A stretch of 64,000 nt of DNA from Galaxea fascicularis (GCA_948470475.1 OX419341.1:16902975-16966974), one strand, 5' to 3'; counted from the first letter of the stretch, positions 44,641 through 57,900 are shown. Numbers and translations are program-made. Notes: a model not told the origin generated them from the sequence alone.

Positions 44641-45954
44641 GGTCAAATTTGAGCGGTGAAACGAGCGATTCCCCGTTCGTGTAATTAGGTCTCCTCAGTT
44701 ACTGTTTAACAAGATGAAATCAAAAAAGAAAATAAGAACATGACGACCGATACAATTACAATATCAAATGGAAGGATACAATATGGGAAGGAAAGCTGGA
44801 AAAAGTTAATACTGAAACACATTTATATGAAAACTACTAATACTAATTACAGAAAAACGCCTTAAGTGCTTTTTTAAAGGAGACAGAGGAGGACGAGTTG
44901 ACGATTTGGGCTATTCAAGGAGTTGTAAAATTTGGGTCCTTAGTAAAAAACGGAAAATTGTTTGATGTTAGTTCGACAAAAAGGCAAACGATATAAATGA
45001 GAGTTTCTTGTATGATACGAATGAACTTCTCTCTGTAAGGTAAATTTACAGTCAAATTTTAAAGGAAGGGTACGGTTTTGGTAAGAGTACATGAATAAAC
45101 CTAGTTGTAGTAGGTGTATGTCATGAAATTTTAAAATACCAAAATACCAAAATACTCGTTTCTGAAGAATTGGTCCGCCAGTCCCAGAAACGGTCAGACA
45201 AGTGGGATCGCACTTAAATTAATGAAAAAGATCAAAGGCTCCTGTGAGCCAGCTCAGGGATGAGGAACATGACAATACTTTGAGATTATTTTACAACAAC
45301 TGTATTTTCTTTAAAAAAAAATCATGGGCAAGAAACCTGTACATTTCGCTTGTGTTTTGTGGGAGCACATCTTTTTTAAGCACACCTCTTAGTAAAAGAA
45401 CCGTTTACGCGCTAATATTTTCCATAAAATTAAAGAGTGGTATCCCTTAAGATCCATAGGCGCCGTTTGCTTTCATGTAAATTACATTCGACCAAATACC
45501 CCAAACGTTTTGTTTTCTGGAACGTAATTTGAACCGATGGAATCGAAATATGCAAATTTTTCGGACTCATGGAGTTCATGGAGCTCCCGGTGTGCTGGTC
45601 TGGTCTTTCTGCTATTTCATGATTTCATGGGTTGGGTGGGTTGGATGATGTAAACCGCATTTGAATATATATACATAGAAAATGCGGTATATAAATCCAT
45701 TACCATTAAAACTATAACAGGCAAGTTAAAGTTTCTTACCGGTCGACGGCTTATTTCAAGTTAGCTTTATAAACGCTTTTTGTCGAACAAATACCACCTC
45801 CTTCGAGTGCTAGGATTTTTACCAAAATAAAGCTCCCCCCTTTGTTTTTTCCGGGGGCCCCTTCCCCCGAAAGAAAACCAAGGATGGTCGCTTTATTTTG
45901 GCGAAAAGCGCGGCTCACTCAGTCTGTTGTATTTGTTCACTCCAGATAATACTA
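44641..45954. other. no gene recognised
   Basis: AT-rich; short frames only. Confidence 0.4.
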
Positions 45955-46269
45955 TTCCTTTGTTGGAGACACGCACAAGCAACCCAACCACAACAACTTC
46001 GTAACCCGAGGTTAGGTTGCTAACTTGTTCTTAAAAGTTGCACGACGTTGCTAAACGTTGCCGACGTCAGCCAACGCAAGCCAAACCAAAGCCATCCCAA
46101 GCCAGCACGCCCATTAAACAAAGGGCACCCAAGGTTACCTATGACAGACTAACAGAGTCCGTCGAGCCAGCCAGCGAGTGCACGCCAGCCTATTAGACAA
46201 AGGGCACCGAGGGGTACCATTGCACGCCAACCAGCCCGCCTATTAGAGGAAGGTAACTCTCAGGTACCT

Positions 46270-46664
46270 ATGGCAGCACAGCCAGCCCGCGTATTAGAGG
46301 AAGGTGCCTCTCAGGTACCTATGGAGGAAGAGTTTCGCTTCGACGAATTCGTTTGCGGTCTCAAGAAGACAATGAACACAGTGGTCTTGAAGAAGCAATG
46401 GACAAAGAAGTTGAAATCGACAGACTTCCAGAACGGCTTGCGCCGTTGGTAACGAAAAGCTTGCGCGGGCAATATGATCTCACGATCGTTGACTACGAAG
46501 CTCTCGACGAGCTGATTCAGCGCATGCCTTCCGAAATTCAAAGAACGTTCCTGGCAGACCTAATTGCTTTGAACATTAAAAGAAAGTTGACTCGCAACTG
46601 GATGGTCACTCACAGGTTGATTCGGGGTTGGGGGGCCATCCATCGCGAGCTTGAATTATATTAA
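46270..46664 (+). pseudogene. virus-like fragment ORFs, unrecognised
   Basis: Two overlapping frames, 46270-46452 and 46353-46664. The second is acidic then helical (YEALDELIQRMPSEIQRTFL). They may be one gene split by a frameshift. No domain recognised. Confidence 0.35.
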
Positions 46665-46945
46665 ATCACAGACCACCATGTGGTGGCTGCGGTTGGGTTG
46701 AGTATGAGTACTACCTTCCTGAGGGGTGGGATTCAGATTCGGAAAACGAAGGTCTTGACCTTCCACCGGTTGAAGAACCAGACGAATCATGAGATGAAGT
46801 GTATGTGGCGCAGGATGGAATGTGGTAATAAACAGCAAGGCGCCGTTAGTCTCTTGAAAATGGTTGGTGAGCGAAAGCTCACCTTTTTTCGGCCACCGCC
46901 AGACCAAGGCGTACCCGCCAGTCAGAGAAGTGGCACCCAAGGTAC

Positions 46946-47176
46946 ATGGCGAACAACGTCGAACTCACTGCGGGCACCTGCGCCGCTGACGTACACATCA
47001 ACCGTTGGTTGAGTGAAGTGGAAAGGGCATCCTTAGAATTCTCACGTCCTCAAGAAGAAATGGCGCACAGGTTCCTGAAGGCTATCAAAAAAGATCCCGC
47101 TCTGTATCCCGAAGATGTGTGGGTAGCCATGTTTGAGCAAGGGCTGACGTTTCACGAGGAGGACTACGAAGAATAA
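46946..47176 (+). CDS. virus-like fragment ORF, small acidic protein, unrecognised
   Basis: Open frame of 76 codons, acidic at the end (HEEDYEE). It lies between the other rightward frames with short spacing, as in a compact viral gene row. No family assigned. Confidence 0.35.
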   Translation: MANNVELTAGTCAADVHINRWLSEVERASLEFSRPQEEMAHRFLKAIKKDPALYPEDVWVAMFEQGLTFHEEDYEE

Positions 47177-47215
47177 ATGCGAGAACGCGCCGGTAATTAG
47201 AGATATGTTCTCCCC

Positions 47216-47650
47216 ATGTATCTTCTGCGACGGGCAATGAAGATACCGGGGTTCTACGTCGCCCATCACATCACCTTTGAGGCCTATTTTAGCGCCAAAC
47301 AAATGTTCAAGGTTAGGCATACAAGCAATTTGAGGCGGCGGCTGCAAGACAACGCGTTTCAGACGTGTTTTTTGTACAAGTTTAAATTTGTAGCAGCTAT
47401 CGAAACAGGAACCATAAAAAAGGCGCAACAGTTGGAAAAAGCTGTTTTGCGTAAATTAGCGGCTCGTGGAAACCTTTGCCGCAGGAACAACGAGGCGTGG
47501 ACAGAAATGGCCCACATTCCAATGGATGAAATTATTGAAATTGTTAAGGAGCAAGAGGAAGAAGTAAAAATTGGACTCTGCTATCCCCCACCTCAAGACA
47601 GCGCCGTCAACCAAATTTTTGCTGATTGTGCCGAAATTCAGGGGGTGTAA
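47216..47650 (+). CDS. GIY-YIG-like nuclease-type protein of virus-like fragment
   Basis: Intact frame of 144 codons. Residues about 12-60 fit the GIY-YIG layout: a GFYVAH start, FKVRHTSNLRRRL in place of the usual YIG/R block, and a later glutamate in QQLEKAVLRKL. The tyrosine/glycine of the YIG core is not standard, so activity is doubtful. Such domains are common in large DNA viruses and their relatives. Confidence 0.42.
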   Translation: MYLLRRAMKIPGFYVAHHITFEAYFSAKQMFKVRHTSNLRRRLQDNAFQTCFLYKFKFVAAIETGTIKKAQQLEKAVLRKLAARGNLCRRNNEAWTEMAHIPMDEIIEIVKEQEEEVKIGLCYPPPQDSAVNQIFADCAEIQGV

Positions 47651-47751
47651 CCCTCGTTGGTTAGCGGTAACATGTTCGTTTCCCACCTACAAACGGGCAA
47701 AAGCAGCTGGAAACGTAGCGACCAAACGAGAACTCTACACGAGCCATTACA

Positions 47752-48346
47752 TTAGCAGCGCGATTTTTTGCGAGCAACCAGCCCAACTTGGCGCTTCTTG
47801 TTTATCGCGTTCCGCGCAGGCGCGTGGCCCCACTGTCTCTTTCTCCAAAGAATCGCATCAAGCGACTTGACCATCTTACGGTCGGCGACATGCTTGCACT
47901 TTTTTTTCGTCTTCGCCGTACTTTTCTTGACGAAAACTGCAACTGCTGTAGTCGACATCGTGCTGCATTGCAACAGCGTCAGTTGCCTCGGTGGGCTGTT
48001 GAAAGATTTCTTGAATTTCACCCGTCTCAGGGTTGTATTTGAGTTGTTTGTCGAGGGGGTTGTATGGTCCAGTGTAGTTGTGGCCGGGCAACGTCTAACC
48101 CCTGGCGGGAACAGGCAGATTTCCGATCAGCTTGTGTACGTCAACCCCTGTGCCGTAATAATTCTTTAAGGTTTTGCCCAGAATGTCCAACGGGCCCTTT
48201 CCCTTTGAAACCGCTTTCACAAAGGATTTGACCAGTTTCGGACTGAAGTTCGGGATGCCAAAGCGTCCAGGAACCCAGAGCCCGTCAGCAGTTACTTTTT
48301 TTTCGGACAAAAAAAACGCGTTTTTGTTATTCCACAAACCGCGCAC
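47752..48346 (-). pseudogene. phospholipase A2-like domain protein of virus-like fragment, broken
   Basis: Leftward frames carry a glycine-rich calcium-loop-like segment and an HD..Y catalytic-type motif (about 47960-48075), as in the PLA2-like domain of parvoviral VP1 and Polinton/adintovirus proteins. In viruses this activity helps particles leave endosomes. Here it is interrupted by an in-frame stop at 48095-48097 and by a frameshift near 47876, and the upstream zinc-ribbon part is in another frame. It is therefore a dead copy as read. Confidence 0.6.
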
Positions 48347-48441
48347 TTCGCCTTAAGCAGTTTTCGGTCGTTCTTCGTCGCAACGACTCGTTCGGGCCCC
48401 GCACAGGTTTTGCGCCTGTCTTTCACGCAGTAGACTTCCAT
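48292..48441 (-). pseudogene. zinc-ribbon start of the same virus-like protein
   Basis: Forty-nine codons from the ATG at 48441 with two cysteine pairs, resembling the small zinc-ribbon (DUF5679-like) found in giant viruses and Polinton relatives. The frame ends at 48292 just after a run of eight A, where a length change has put it out of frame with the PLA2-like part. Confidence 0.5.
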
Positions 48442-48654
48442 GGTCGTATATCGAAGGAAAAGATAAAAACGGAAATTTAATTCAAAACGGAACCATCAAG
48501 GGGAAAATCTAATCAAGGTCTTGTTTTCCGTACATTTCAGAACTTTCCCTCCAAAACCTCGCTTCGATTTCGTTCAATCGACAAATGGCTCCATTAGGTT
48601 GGAGTCCTTGTTACAGTAAATGTTTGTGAAATTTTTTTTGTGATTTTTTTTCCT

Positions 48655-48935
48655 GCCTCCTAGTGGAGGCAGGATGGCCGAGTGGTCTAGGGCGCTGGAT
48701 TTCAATGCGGTGACCCGGGTTCAAATCCCTCTCTGACCACTAGCTGGTGTTGTTCTGGGTAAGTGCCTTTTCCAACTCCTCGGTCATCCTTGTAAATAGC
48801 CAACTGGTCTACCTCCCGCCAGTTGGGATTCTTATCATGTTACGTTTATTTGAATTATTTGTTTCATGTGTTTGCTCGGCCCCACTAGCCTTTGTGCTAA
48901 ATAAACTGCCGAGGGTAAATAAAGGTGTTATTTTA
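48655..48935 (+). mobile_element. tRNA-derived SINE inserted in copy B only
   Basis: The tRNA-like head at 48664-48741 (GATGGCCGAGTGGTCTAGGG and GGGTTCAAATCCC) resembles a leucine/serine tRNA. The body ends in AAATAAAGGTG. The first block has the uninterrupted site near 4727. Confidence 0.7.
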
Positions 48936-49144
48936 TATTTTTGGATTGTTTTCGAGGAATAATAGTTGGAGGAGTTGAAAATTAAGGAAAAATGGAAAAC
49001 ATTGGATTTGAAGGTTGTTGGAAAATAATAATTTCCAGTGAATAATTGGTAGACAAAAGCCAGATCGTCCGCCACCACAACAAGGTGCCCCTGGCCCTGA
49101 GCCCATTGGCAAACTTACTGATAATTAAAGTTCCTTACGCCAGT

Positions 49145-50910
49145 AATCCACAACATTTATTAAGCGAATTTGAATTGATTGATTGGCATAGTCTATTTCT
49201 GGATCAAGATGCTCCAAATATGTTTAGCACCTTCTATAATAAGATTTCTGCCATAATTGATAAGCATATTCCTGTTAAGCAACTTTCTAAAAAAGAACGC
49301 AATTTCTTCCAAACCTTGCATTACTACGGGGCTGAGAAAATCCATATATATCAAGAAAAATTTGTATAAAAAGTTCCTCAATCAAAATCTATTGACACTC
49401 ACGCCAAATTCAAGACATGTAGAAATAAGTTAAATCCTTTATTGAAAATATCCAAGAGAAAATGTTATGTAATCTATTTTTTTGAAAACACTAATAATAG
49501 TAAAAAAAAATATGGAAAGGAGTTAAACAAATTGTTAATTTTAAACCACTGACTAGCTCAAAACAAATTAAATTGAGATTAGATTGTGAAATTACTGATT
49601 CAGCTGAGGTTGCAAATGCCTTCAACTCATATTTTTCAAGTATAGGCAATGACTTAGCTAGAACAATTCCTTCAGTAGAAGAAAAACTCATCTTTTCCAC
49701 AACTTCTAGTGAAATTGAAGTTGAAGTTCCCAAACTAAAAAAAAAATCAGGTAAATCAACAGGTCCTTTCAGTATATCACTAGACATCCTCAAACTTTTG
49801 AAGACAGTCCTATCAAAACCACTTGAAATATATTTTTTTTAATCCTTCTTTTTCATGTGGTATTGTACCTACTGATATAAAATTAGCCAATATTATTCTA
49901 GTTTTCAAGAAAGGCTCCCAAACTTGCTTGTCTAATTACCGTCCGATCTCATTAAGCTTATGTATAATAGATTATTTTTTTGGAAAACCATGAAATTTTT
50001 TTTAATAAGCAATTTGGATTTAGATCCAAACATAACACTGACCGTGCTATATTATCTATAGTGGATAAAATCCACAATTAAACTGAGGGCCGACAATATT
50101 CATGTGGAGTTTTTCTTCATTTTAATAAGGCGTTTGATACAATGAATCATAAAATATTGTTCATGAAACTAGAACACTACGGTATTAGGGGCATTGTAAA
50201 TGAATGGTTCAGATCATATTTAGAGACAGACAGCAAATTGTCACAGTAAATGGTGCATCATCAACAAAGTGTAGCACATCATATGGAATCCCATAGGGAT
50301 CCGTTCTCGGCCCTTTATTGTTTCTATTATATATCAACGATTTTCATAACTCTTCAAAACTGTTTGAATTTCACTTATTTGCAGATTATGCAAAACAAAA
50401 GTCTTGAGCAACTTCAAGAAAATATTAATTCTGAACTAATAAATATCCATACTTGGCTCTGTGCCAACAAACTTTCTTTAAATATTGAAAAATCAAACTT
50501 CATACTTTTTCATCCACATCAAAAAAGTTCCAGGATTCCTCTTTTAATCTTAAACTATGCAATAAAAAATTGAAAAAAGAATGTTGTATTAAATATCTTG
50601 GTATTCTGATTGACTCTCATCTAAACTGGAAAAAACACGTTGAATTTATAAGTAAAAAAAATCAGAAGTATTGGCATCTTATGCAAGTTAAGATATTACG
50701 TTGATTTGAATGTTTTGGTGAAACTCTATTATGCTTTAATTTATCGTTTTTTTGACCTATGGAATTCTAATTTTGGGGAATACTTATGAAACTGCTTTCA
50801 AACCTACACTTGTACTACAAAAGAAAGCAGTATGCATCATCACATTTTCTAAACTAGATAGTTACTCTAGTGCATTACTCAAATCTCTTGGATGAATTAA
50901 GTTTTTTGAT
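49145..50910 (+). mobile_element. LINE remnant inserted in copy B only
   Basis: Plus-strand reverse-transcriptase pieces in three frames: 49573-49842 (KSGKSTGPFSISLDIL, palm start), about 50275-50400 (GSVLGPLLFLLYIND and then a changed FADD motif) and 50400-50573 (WLCANKLSLNIEKSNF). A stop codon replaces the conserved Q in the PQGS motif, and frameshifts follow. Dead copy. It interrupts the intron upstream of the Ig exon relative to copy A (4971). Confidence 0.75.
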
Positions 50911-50914
50911 ATTG

Positions 50915-51132
50915 TGAATGATGCATATGAAAGAAAACATATGTGAACTGCGGATATGAAATCAAATGAAGAATGATTGTCAGGCTTCTTTACGCAATTG
51001 CAAAAATTGCGATCAAAACTGCGACGATCATTCTTCATTTGATTTCATATCCGCAGTTCACATATCATTTCTTCCATATGCATCATTCACTTAGATATCT
51101 TTCACGGGAACATATGAACCCAAAATTGACCT

Positions 51133-51167
<35 letters not shown>

Positions 51168-51320
51168 AGAGCATCGCACCGGAATCGCGAGGTCACGGGT
51201 TCAAGCCCCGTTGAAATTTTTCAGGCTTCTTTACGCAATTGCAAAAATTGCGATCATTCTTCATTTGATTTCATATCCGGAGTTCACATATCATTTCTTT
51301 CATATGCATCATTCACTCAT
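50915..51320 (+). mobile_element. tRNA-derived foldback repeat in copy B
   Basis: Same family as 19186-19450, with inverted partial copies around AAATCAAATGAAGAATGAT. The tRNA-like region is at 51148-51218 (ATAGCTCAGTTGGTAGAGC, GGGTTCAAGCCCC). Confidence 0.65.
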
Positions 51321-51728
51321 TTAAAAACGTTAAAAATCCGCAGCAAATGATTCTTTTTACCTCTAAATGAACATTTATCACAACAATTTGTTCCTTTTGA
51401 TGCTAAAAAGGACTAAACTCCAATCCAACCATATTGGAAACGCGTTCCAAGCAAAAAAGAGAACACTGCACAAAAATAAAAGTATATCAAAACACCATTT
51501 ACGGGATGAAGAAAACATGCATAGGCATCTCATGAATCTCTATGCTGAATACATACAACAGCTAAACTTTGATTGATAACATCATGCTAGAAAATGTTTA
51601 ATTGTGAAAGTAAATATTTTGGTAAACCTACAACACTGAGACTAAAAAGGGTACCATGCACTGACCCGAGGAGAGACATTCGTGTATTGTATTGAATGGT
51701 ACCCTTGCTCCTTTTCTTCTCGTTTCAG

Positions 51729-51941
51729 GCAACTTCGGAATCGTTGAACCATATCCAGAAACCATCTATCCGGTCGAGTCCACCTCAGCTCAGGTTACCT
51801 GTGTAGCGTTCGATTCATCTGGAGTGCAAACCCCTGACAGGATACTATTCGTGAGAAAGACCCCTTTTGGCATCTACTCAAACATAACGTCTGATGGCAA
51901 TTTGTACTTTACAAGGCGAACAGACGAGATTACTAACAAAG
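51729..51941 (+). CDS. receptor B exon: first half of Ig domain 1
   Basis: Phase 1-1, same length as in A. First Ig cysteine in QVTCVAF. Eight of 71 residues differ from copy A, mostly hydrophobic or polar surface changes. Confidence 0.88.
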
Positions 51942-54900
51942 GTATGCAGTTCAGTTAAAATTATTCAAGGCCCTTATAGAAGAAAGGGAGGCAGGCAAGC
52001 AAGCAGGCAGCCAGCCAGCAAGCCAAGCAGGCAGGAAGGAAGGAAAGAACAAATTAATATTAACAAGTTCACACGACTTATTTTTCATCAACAGCCGGCC
52101 AAAAATTAAAGAAACTGTTCGTCACTTTGCACTTTCGGAATGTAACGCTTGAACACGATAGTTACTTTGGCTCACCGGGAAGATACGAGTGCCATGCGTT
52201 TGCTCTTGGCGATTCAGTAGAGAGACGTCATGGCTTCAGTGTCAACGTAATCAGAAGTAAGTTCTCTCCATAGTGACACTATTACGACGATCATGAAGAT
52301 GGTGTTATTAGGATATGGGGGTCGCAAGGTTACATCGTTCATTTGACGAAATTAAGAGAGCGGTTTTAAGCATTTTATAGGAAAATTAATCACTGACTCG
52401 TGAATACCACGTTAAATTTCACTTGAAACACCGATATCGCACTCATTGCGATATCAGTTTTTCGGGTGAAATTTAATGTAGAATTTACGAGTCAGGTGAA
52501 TAATTTTTCTTGAATCGCGTAGCTTCTTATTAAGAAAAAGTAAACCGAGCTGCCTTCGGCCATTTGTTGGTTCGCGGTATACTTCCGCCGATTTGTCGTG
52601 CTCGTAAGAGTAGGCGGCTTCTTATAAAATCTCTCGAGAAAACTTGCTTCGTTTTTGAAAACATAGGTAAACATAATGGTTTCCAGTTGTGTCTCCGTTT
52701 CTATGTGCAATGTCGGTTTGCCTCGTTTTCAAGTCTCAATTTCAGTCTGAATACCTTGCCTTGGTAGTCAATCAGATGGCAAAATTCATCAAGCTATGCT
52801 ATTCTAGGGGGTCAATTGACTTATTTATTACCACTCGCTTCCCATTTTTTAAAAGTACTTCTGTCCTTGAAAAAAGTTTACCATGGCTTGATTTTTTAAG
52901 ACAGTAAGTGATCAACCGTGAGTGCTTAGCACTCCAGACATCATCGTCCATGCTAACACTCGTCTGTGACGCAAATGCCTTTCAATCAAATTTTCTGGCC
53001 ATGGACAAGAAGCAGTCAGCGCTCCCATCGATCGGGGTCAGTAACTCATAAGTTGCACCAAACTATATATGTCTACCCAAAAGTGATCGTGAATTTACCA
53101 ATTTGATGCCTCATACTAATTCAGTGTTATTTAAGTTTTGATATCATGAAGGCCTTGTTGGTTGTCCATTGTTTAGCGGGAAGTTTCCTGGAGTAGGTGA
53201 GTGGTATAAACTGCATCAGTGGAAAAAAAATAAACAAGAAAGCTGTAATGGCGATCTCCTATGATAGCTCATTACTAGTAAACAAAACCAATTTGGCGGT
53301 CAGTCTAGCTTTCTTGGAATAAATAAATAAATAAATAGAAGCTAACTTCCCTTTGTTTCTCTTATTTGACAAGGTCTTTTTTTTTTTTAGGGAGCGAAAT
53401 CCCCACAGTGTCCATCTCTGATTCCCGCCTTTTAAATGATGACGACGAAATCACAATTTTTTGCAACATCCATTCATCTAATAGACTGAGAACAGTTTCC
53501 TGGCTTAAGGATGGAATTCTTGTATGTCCTGACCCGGGCCCATCTGAAACTTTGGTTGTCACAAATGGAGGAAATTATACCTGTGTTTTTCAAGTGCTGC
53601 TTAGGAATGTAAAACGATACAACGTTTCGGCTTCTACTATGATAAGATGTACGTCTCCTTGGATATTACACACTTAATCGTGCTCAAATAGCTCAAAGAA
53701 AAAAGAGTTATTAGCTAAACAGCTTTATTCTGTATCAGCTAGTGCGTATACATATACACAAAAATTATCTTCAGTTTATCTTTACAAGGAAATCAAAAAT
53801 TTTAAAACATTGAGAACATTAAATATAGGAAATTGATATGACGTTATCACGATGTCTATTATTGAGAAACTTTATGTTGGCATTTCAGTTGGGCTTGGAG
53901 TATATGCCTATTTCAGTTTGGTATTTCCACAAAGGGTACACTTTACACACTACAAGAGACCAGAATATAGGCGACTAGGGTTGTCGACACTTGGCCAAAA
54001 CAACCGTTAGGGAAATTTCTGTCCACAGATGTGCTTGAATGGGACATAACTCAACTAGGAGACCAGAATTGAAAAACTAATGAATAATTCCTTCAGCAAA
54101 TGACTTCATTAACCCTTAGTCTTTCAAAGTATTGAATGGAAAAATATATTTCTCACCATAGATACTCCAATGTGTCCTGAGGAGATGTCAGAGGGGGTAG
54201 AATGGTCAAATACTTCCAGAAGTGGCAGGGATCTGAAACCATGTCCAAATGGACGGATCGGTAAGTGAAAAGGAAAACCCCCCAAGATTAAACTTAGCAC
54301 GGCTGTCTTTATGAGACATGAGTAAAAAGAAGAATGGGGGGGGGGAGGTTGGGGTAAAGGGAGAGGAGGGGAAGGGGATGGGGACGGAGAAAAGGAAGGG
54401 AAGGGGGATGGTCATGAGGACGGGAACGCTTGATGGTCTCCATGTAAGCCAACTCTCTAAAGATATGAAGTTGTAACTTATCCCTGATAAAGTTTGCAGT
54501 ATCAATTGGAACGAGTAAGATCACTAATTCAACTCAAGGTTTATACAATCTTGTCGGTGCTGCTCACTGGATATCCATATAAAATAACCATAATAGTGAA
54601 AAGAGTGCAATTGATTCCCTATCTAATCTAAGGTATGCATTTGTACTTTTTTCGTCTAAGGATCCGCATCACGACAGTGTTCTAAGAAAGGAACGTGGAA
54701 AAGGCCAGACTTGACAGGATGCCGTTCTTCGGAATTTAATAAGCTGAAAGTAGCGGTAAGCAACTGAAGTGAAAGAATACACACCAATCAATTTTCTTGA
54801 CCGGGAAATAGTCGAACGAAATTTCACAAGTTGCATACTTTTAGTGCACACTATAAATGTTGCAGCTGAGAGAGCAACTGTGGTTTTGTTTTTAACTCCT

Positions 54901-57900
54901 TTTCCATTTGTCAATCGTGTATAGTTAATTTATTGAAAAGTGACGAACTTGAGACGCTTAGCACTGTATTGGCAAAAATTTAATATTCCCGTCCAACCAA
55001 GTTGAAGACGGTTGCAAGTAAAGTATGAATGAACATTGTACTGAATGAAGCGACTAAACTGTTTTTAAAATTCTGGGGCCTGATTCACGAAACCCTCCTA
55101 AGTTAAGATGCATCCTAAGTATTGGGTGCGGTCACATCTGGGTTACTAACTGTAGTTAAGACGAAGATAACTATAATTAGCTATTTCGGTAATGTGACCG
55201 CTTCTCTGTACGCCCTGCTAGCAAAAGTTAGAAAATTTACGCCTCAGTGATCCAAAACAATACAGACTAACTATAATTATACCCAAGCAGGGTTCATGGG
55301 TTAGTCTTAAGTTTTCAAACAAACAACAATTCAGAATGTGACAATTCTTTTCGCACGCGCGAGGTAAGCATATATAAATATGTAAAATAAGAACAAAGCG
55401 TGAAGCGAGGGAAAAACCACTGCCACTACCACTACCACTACCACTACCACTTCCACTAACACTGCCTTGTACTGCCACTGGCACTTCCAATGTCACCAAC
55501 CGTACCCCTGCCACCGCCACTACCAATGGCACTAACACAACCACCACCTTAACGACAATTAAGTCAACTAGTAAACACCCTTATTACTATTTTTACTACC
55601 GTTGCCAGTTTATCTTGGTTTATCTTTGTATCCTTTCATTAGGAACTATCTGCTATAAATTCTCCTCTTTTGCTATTTCCGGTGACTCTTGCAGATGGAG
55701 GCGATTGTGAGAGGGGATCAGCCAAATCTTAGTGTCAATCAGGTTCTATTACAGTTAGAAAACCTTTCTCAGCCGATCATGAGCAACTTAGCAGGACCCA
55801 AGCGGATCCAAACAGGGGACTTGGTTACTGCAGTGGACATCCTTTTGAATATTGCCAAATACAATGATAAGACTGGTAACGTTAGTTCCACAGAGCACGT
55901 AAACACGTTTGCAGAAGTGGCGAGTAATTTGTTGGAGAAAAAAAACAGAAAAACCTGGGAGGAAATTGAAAAGGTAAGTGTGCTTTCTAATTTCTCAATG
56001 TTGATTTACACTAGACAAGACTAGAGACGGTAAGCTTATATATTGTGATCTTTGCTTCTACATGACTATCCCCAAAACTAAACAGTTTCCTTTTTGGCTT
56101 AGGTTAATAACAAAATAATCAGCGTAGTCATCGCCATCATCATGACTACCTTTGCAACAATCACGATTTACTACTATTACCATCACCATCTTCATGACCA
56201 CGACTATTACAAGTACCACAACCTGGCCCTGCCTCTGTAATGGTCCTCTCATATTAACCATGTGGTAAAAAAGGTCCCATCTGCAATTGGGCGCTTGAGA
56301 GAAATAAGACCATGAAATGTTGTTAATAAAGACACCTTCTTTACCATATGTAACACGCTTACCCTCTTTTGATTACTGTGATAACTTACCTAAAGATCTT
56401 GTGACCAGATGACAGAGACTACAGAATAGGGCTGGTAGGGTTATTTCAAGGGCTGACTATGATATAAGCTCGAAAGATGGATTAGAGGAGCTTAGGTGAA
56501 CTGATTATTGGTTAAGCCCCACCCTATTTAACTTGTAAATTATCCAAAGTCAATGCAAAAAATCCATAAAATATTTGACACAGCGAATTAAATGCCAATT
56601 TACCATTACCGAAAACCGATCAGATGAAAAGGAGGTTTGCCTACGCTGGTCCCCAGTTGTGGAATTCCCTGCCTAATTCTGTAAAGTCAGCTTTTAAAAA
56701 ATGATTGGACGATCTTGACTTTGATGTTTTACTATCTTCTTATTGAATATAGCACTGCCCCACTTTTGACTGTTTATTTGTTATGTTATTACCTCGATTT
56801 AAATTTTTAGACTTTTCTCGGCCTATATAAAAACCGATTTGTCAATTGATGGAATCCCAAGTGTAAATAAAGTTTCCGTTCAGTTGAGTTTAGTTGAGTT
56901 CTGCCCCTGTCCCTCTCCCTGTCCCTGTCTTTGGCATTGCTTCTGCTCCTGTGTCTCTCTCTCTCAATATGTATGTCAGCTATGGCATGACACTGACATT
57001 GCCATCACCCTTGTAGTTCCTCTTACCGGAAAATGATCGTTTTAGCGTATAGCCAATTTTTTTCTGCCAGGTTTTTTTCTCTTACACTTTCTTTGAGTTC
57101 GTGCACTTGCTTTGTTTATATTTTGTCAAGTTTTAAAATAGGTCATCCTGCATTTGTGTTTAACTATAGGCTGACCAAGGTAGAAGTCGATCTTTAGTGA
57201 CAGCAATGGAACGATATGGACTTGGAGTGGCTGCTACGTTTCAAGAGCCGACAAAACCTCAGGTTGTTAAAACAAAGAACCTTTTGATGAAGATCGACCG
57301 CGTAGGTCCAAACAGTCAGGTAAGATAGTTTTACTGGCAATTTGTTAATTTACCACTTAAACCGCAAGTTATTTTTTAACCTTGTAGGAATGTCCCATTA
57401 GTCTGATTAATTTTAAGCAAGAACAATGCGTAGACTTACCAATACGTATATTTAAACTTATAGTGCCAGGTCTGTTTTCTACATCCTGGAATTAAGGGGA
57501 GGACGGACTTGCAAATCACAATTAGGTTGCCTTGGTGACGTTAACTTCAAACAAGCATTTACCCTTGACAAATTCCTCCCATTTGAATTTCCGAAATGTT
57601 TGGACGGCTCAGTGGTACAGGGAAAAAACAGTGGCAATGTTACAGGCAATAAAAGCATCAAAGCATTTTGCATCTATCTATCCTTATACAACTTTCCTCT
57701 CCATCAGGTTCGAGATGAAGGCTTGAACGTTGCGTTTCAGGAAAGCTCTATACATTTGCCTCCTGGTGCATTCAGTTCATCGAATTACTCTCGCGTTGTA
57801 ACCCTCGTCTATTTGACGTTAAACGACGTTTTGCTGCTTTCGAATGAAAACGAGGACGATGATGAGTACACTCGCTCGGCCAATACAACTATAATCTCTT

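Larger units (their letters stand above)
45955..48450. mobile_element. endogenous dsDNA virus-like fragment (Polinton/adintovirus type), decayed
   Basis: Compact coding sequence, GC-richer than its surroundings and without introns, absent from the first block. Rightward frames lie at 46270-47650 and leftward frames at 47752-48441, so the two sets converge. The leftward set combines a zinc-ribbon start with a phospholipase A2-like domain, a pairing I know from Polinton-like and adintovirus elements. The rightward set includes a GIY-YIG-like frame. No polymerase, integrase, capsid or terminal repeats are visible. The leader at 45960-46320 contains imperfect tandem repeats with CCAGCC and GGTACC. 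Several frames are broken. Confidence 0.6.

Noticed and set aside
46680..47012. 110-codon frame within the virus-like fragment
   Set aside because: It overlaps better frames and has no compositional or motif support.
48664..48741. tRNA-Leu or tRNA-Ser gene
   Set aside because: The long variable arm is missing and a SINE body follows; the site is empty in the first block.
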